Made by a program: the position numbers and the translations under genes. Below the pieces are notes generated by a model. The model worked only from the letters and a program-made list of their open reading frames with translations, did no database searches and was not told the origin of the DNA. A DNA stretch of 64,000 bases, taken from the NCBI GenBank assembly GCA_024434115.1, contig QMIT01000001.1:1-64000 (forward strand), in the 5' to 3' direction. Shown here in pieces: positions 62,304 to 64,000 of this stretch. Position 1 is the first letter of the stretch, and every line of letters starts with the position of its first letter. This DNA comes from Chloroflexota bacterium. Lineage in GTDB: Bacteria; Chloroflexota; Anaerolineae; Aggregatilineales; J027.

Positions 62304-62343
62304 GGTTTGTCCATTATTGTCCTAAGTTAAGGTTAGTTTATCA

Positions 62344-63135
62344 TTAGGGCGCGGGTGCGGTATCTGGTGATGTTTCAATTAGCTTGTCGGCGGCAAACAG
62401 GGCGTCTTTGATGTGGGTGTTGCGGATGAGGCCGCGAAACAAAATGGCGGTGGGGGTGCTGCCAAAAGCCATAAATGCGGATTTTATGTCATCGGAAAAT
62501 TGCGACCAGTCCCCCTCTACGACTTCGTTAATGGCACTATCCACAACGGCAGTCCCCGCAAGAGGGTCGTAATTGACAAAAGGGATATGCACCGGAAGCA
62601 GATATAAAACGGTCTGCCCATTGACCAAACTAATTCGAATGACGGGAAAATCTATCGCCATTTGGGACATGGGATCAAGGAAGATGCCGCCGTATAGCAT
62701 TTCATCGTTGACCATGACGACAAATGGATGGATATAGAGGGCGTTTTCTAGCGGGTTGCCCCAGCCAAGACTTTCTTTGAGGTCAATCAGACTGCGCACC
62801 CCTTCTTTATCACTGATGGGTAGGACATCAATCAGGCGGGTGGTGGCGTCGGGGGTTAAGGTGATGGCCTGCCACGTCCAATCGTAGGATTCGATTTCGT
62901 CTAGGCCGATGGTAAAGAGGGGGGTTGATTTATCGGCGGCATTGAGATTCGGTTGGGCGGTGATGTATTTGTAACCGAGTTGGAGGTCATTCCAATCTTG
63001 ATTCAGTATAATTATTTGGAATTGGGGTGGGTTATCGGCTTGCGCTTGGGTGCTGGATAGCAGGGTCAATAGAGTGGCGCAAATCAATAGGATAAAGGTG
63101 AAAGAATAAAAACGAGAGCCATTGGAAAATCGCAT
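62344..63135 (-). CDS. Hypothetical secreted protein
   Basis: A 263-residue protein with a Sec signal peptide (FTFILLICATLLTLLSSTQAQA). The mature part is predominantly beta with segments such as FQIIILNQDWNDLQLGYKY and TVLYLLPVHIPFVNYDP. No family recognised. A palindromic repeat lies about 70 bases before its start. Confidence 0.6.
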   Translation of the reverse strand: MRFSNGSRFYSFTFILLICATLLTLLSSTQAQADNPPQFQIIILNQDWNDLQLGYKYITAQPNLNAADKSTPLFTIGLDEIESYDWTWQAITLTPDATTRLIDVLPISDKEGVRSLIDLKESLGWGNPLENALYIHPFVVMVNDEMLYGGIFLDPMSQMAIDFPVIRISLVNGQTVLYLLPVHIPFVNYDPLAGTAVVDSAINEVVEGDWSQFSDDIKSAFMAFGSTPTAILFRGLIRNTHIKDALFAADKLIETSPDTAPAP

Positions 63136-63207
63136 GTTCCCCTCCAGAGCTTTACTTTCACCTTAAGACGTAGAGCAATTGGCGTATGTTTCCATTTATC
63201 ATCATCA

Positions 63208-63238
63208 CACGGGGCTAAAGCCGCCGTGCTGAATCTAG
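63208..63238 (+). repeat. 31-bp palindromic repeat, copy 3
   Basis: Identical over all 31 bases to the copy at 53279. It ends two bases before the stop of the hicB-like gene. Confidence 0.75.
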
Positions 63239-63240
63239 GC

Positions 63241-63435
63241 TTAAAAACCAGTCAGCCGAATTGAACTAAAATCTTCATTCAACTCCTCAAGGCACAACTC
63301 TAAGACTTCCTTCAAGTTTTGCTGAAGTTCGTCAAGGGTCGCGCCTTGTGTATGAGCGCCTTGAATACCCGGAACAATTCCCACGTAGAGGTTTGTTTCC
63401 GGGTCAAATTCGATGTGGGCGGTAAAGGTTTTCAT
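63241..63435 (-). CDS. HicB-like antitoxin family protein (orphan)
   Basis: A 64-residue protein with the HicB/UPF0150 partial RNase H fold: MKTFTAHIEFDPETNLYVGIVPGIQGAHTQGATLDE... with EVLELCLEEL in the last helix. It has no added DNA-binding domain. No HicA toxin gene lies on either side: a Mo-hydroxylase gene ends nine bases upstream and a repeat follows downstream. It may be a solitary regulator or a relic. Confidence 0.75.
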   Translation of the reverse strand: MKTFTAHIEFDPETNLYVGIVPGIQGAHTQGATLDELQQNLKEVLELCLEELNEDFSSIRLTGF

Positions 63436-63443
63436 TGCACCTC

Positions 63444-64000
63444 CTATTTCTCTCGTAGGGCCGACCAGACTTTTTCCGGCAAAATGGGAGCGTCGGTGAT
63501 CCAAACACCTGCGGCATCGTAGACAGCGTTGGCGAGGGCTGGCCCCACCCCATCCATCGGGATTTCGGCGACGGCCTTTGCACCGAACGGGCCGCTTTCT
63601 TCATAGGTCTCGACAAAGATCACGCCTAGTTCGGGTGTTTCGTCGGCACGATAAATCTTGTATGGCCCGAATTGACGGTTGAGCATGGAGCCGTTTTCAT
63701 CAAAGGCCATTTCTTCGCAATGCCCATACCCAAGCGCCTGCACCATGCCCCCTTCGATTTGGCCGCTGGCGGTCACGGGGTTGATAATCACACCGCTGTC
63801 TACCGCCATGATGAGTTCATCCACCGTGAACTGTCCCGTTTCGATGTCGAGGGTGACGGTGGCGAATTGGGCGGCAAAGGGGGGTGGGCTTTCGGGGCTG
63901 ACATAACTGCCGATACCCATAATTTGATGCTGATGTTCGTGGTGCAGACTGTTGAGGGCGATTTCGCGGTGGGTGATGCGTCGCCCGTCCATCGTCCAAA
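63444..64000 (-). CDS. Xanthine dehydrogenase-family molybdopterin-binding subunit, C-terminal part (partial)
   Basis: The frame is open to the window edge; about 185 residues are seen. YVSPESPPPFAAQFATVTLD, VDSGVIINPVTASGQIEGGMVQALG and GPFGAKAVAEIPMDGVGPALANAVYDA are typical of the C-terminal half of Mo-hydroxylase large subunits; the Glu in AKAVAE is the catalytic base. The substrate (xanthine, aldehyde or other) cannot be assigned. The XdhC gene downstream supports the reading. Confidence 0.9.
   Translation of the reverse strand, partial: WTMDGRRITHREIALNSLHHEHQHQIMGIGSYVSPESPPPFAAQFATVTLDIETGQFTVDELIMAVDSGVIINPVTASGQIEGGMVQALGYGHCEEMAFDENGSMLNRQFGPYKIYRADETPELGVIFVETYEESGPFGAKAVAEIPMDGVGPALANAVYDAAGVWITDAPILPEKVWSALREK

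Noticed and set aside
53279-63238. Repeats as a CRISPR array
   Set aside because: The three copies are 1.4 and 8.5 kb apart with genes between them, so there is no array spacing.

Overview
The window looks like a chromosomal segment of a Chloroflexota bacterium, probably Anaerolineae-like. This is inferred from the mix of paralogous sugar ABC operons, GAF/histidine-kinase fusions, secreted WD40-type propellers, a CbiX-DR2241 type chelatase, an Mbh-like group 4 hydrogenase and short GC-rich dispersed palindromes. No rRNA, tRNA, CRISPR array, insertion sequence or prophage was seen. Assignment rests on gene content only.

Layout. (1) 1-5684, plus strand: the end of a sugar-binding protein gene, an RbsA-type ATPase, an RbsC-type permease, and an unusual 849-residue protein joining an ABC ATPase domain, a GAF domain, a histidine kinase and a degenerate receiver. 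(2) 5798-6033: remains of an ECF sigma factor gene. (3) 6118-12432, minus strand: a second sugar ABC operon (ATPase, permease, Tat-exported binding protein, epimerase, LacI repressor) with a sigma70 promoter and tandem LacI-like operators at 12495-12551, facing a divergent alditol-oxidase-like gene. (4) 14332-22687: an eleven-gene [NiFe]-hydrogenase group 4 operon including its maturation endopeptidase. (5) 22887-26602: a MarR regulator with an operator cluster, then a LolD/MacB-type ATPase and an FtsX-type permease.

(6) 26672-42166 is a sulfur-assimilation island. It holds sulfate uptake (cysPTWA), activation and reduction (cysH, cysC, sat), siroheme synthesis (sirC, sirB-like, cobA), sulfite reductase, cysteine synthesis (cysE, cysK) and a cysteine desulfurase. 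Its most striking feature is regulatory: three of its transcription units start with very short ORFs carrying clustered Cys codons, followed by intrinsic terminators, and sulfite reductase has two such units in tandem. A further Cys-rich ORF overlaps the cysP start. The desulfurase has instead a SAM-riboswitch-like leader plus terminator. Together this looks like a cysteine-responsive attenuation regulon.

(7) 43365-47387: phosphonate/phosphate-type ABC transporter with an oversized permease. (8) 47659-48545: orphan NarL-type response regulator beside the decayed remains of its kinase gene. (9) 48927-52906: clpC, a small Cys/His protein and trxB. (10) 53279-64000: secreted propeller proteins, a metallo-beta-lactamase-fold protein lacking its main zinc motif, DUF1152, AlaX-type editing protein, XdhC, DinB-like and other small proteins, an orphan HicB and the end of a molybdenum hydroxylase gene. 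Three near-identical 31-bp palindromic repeats lie in this last part.
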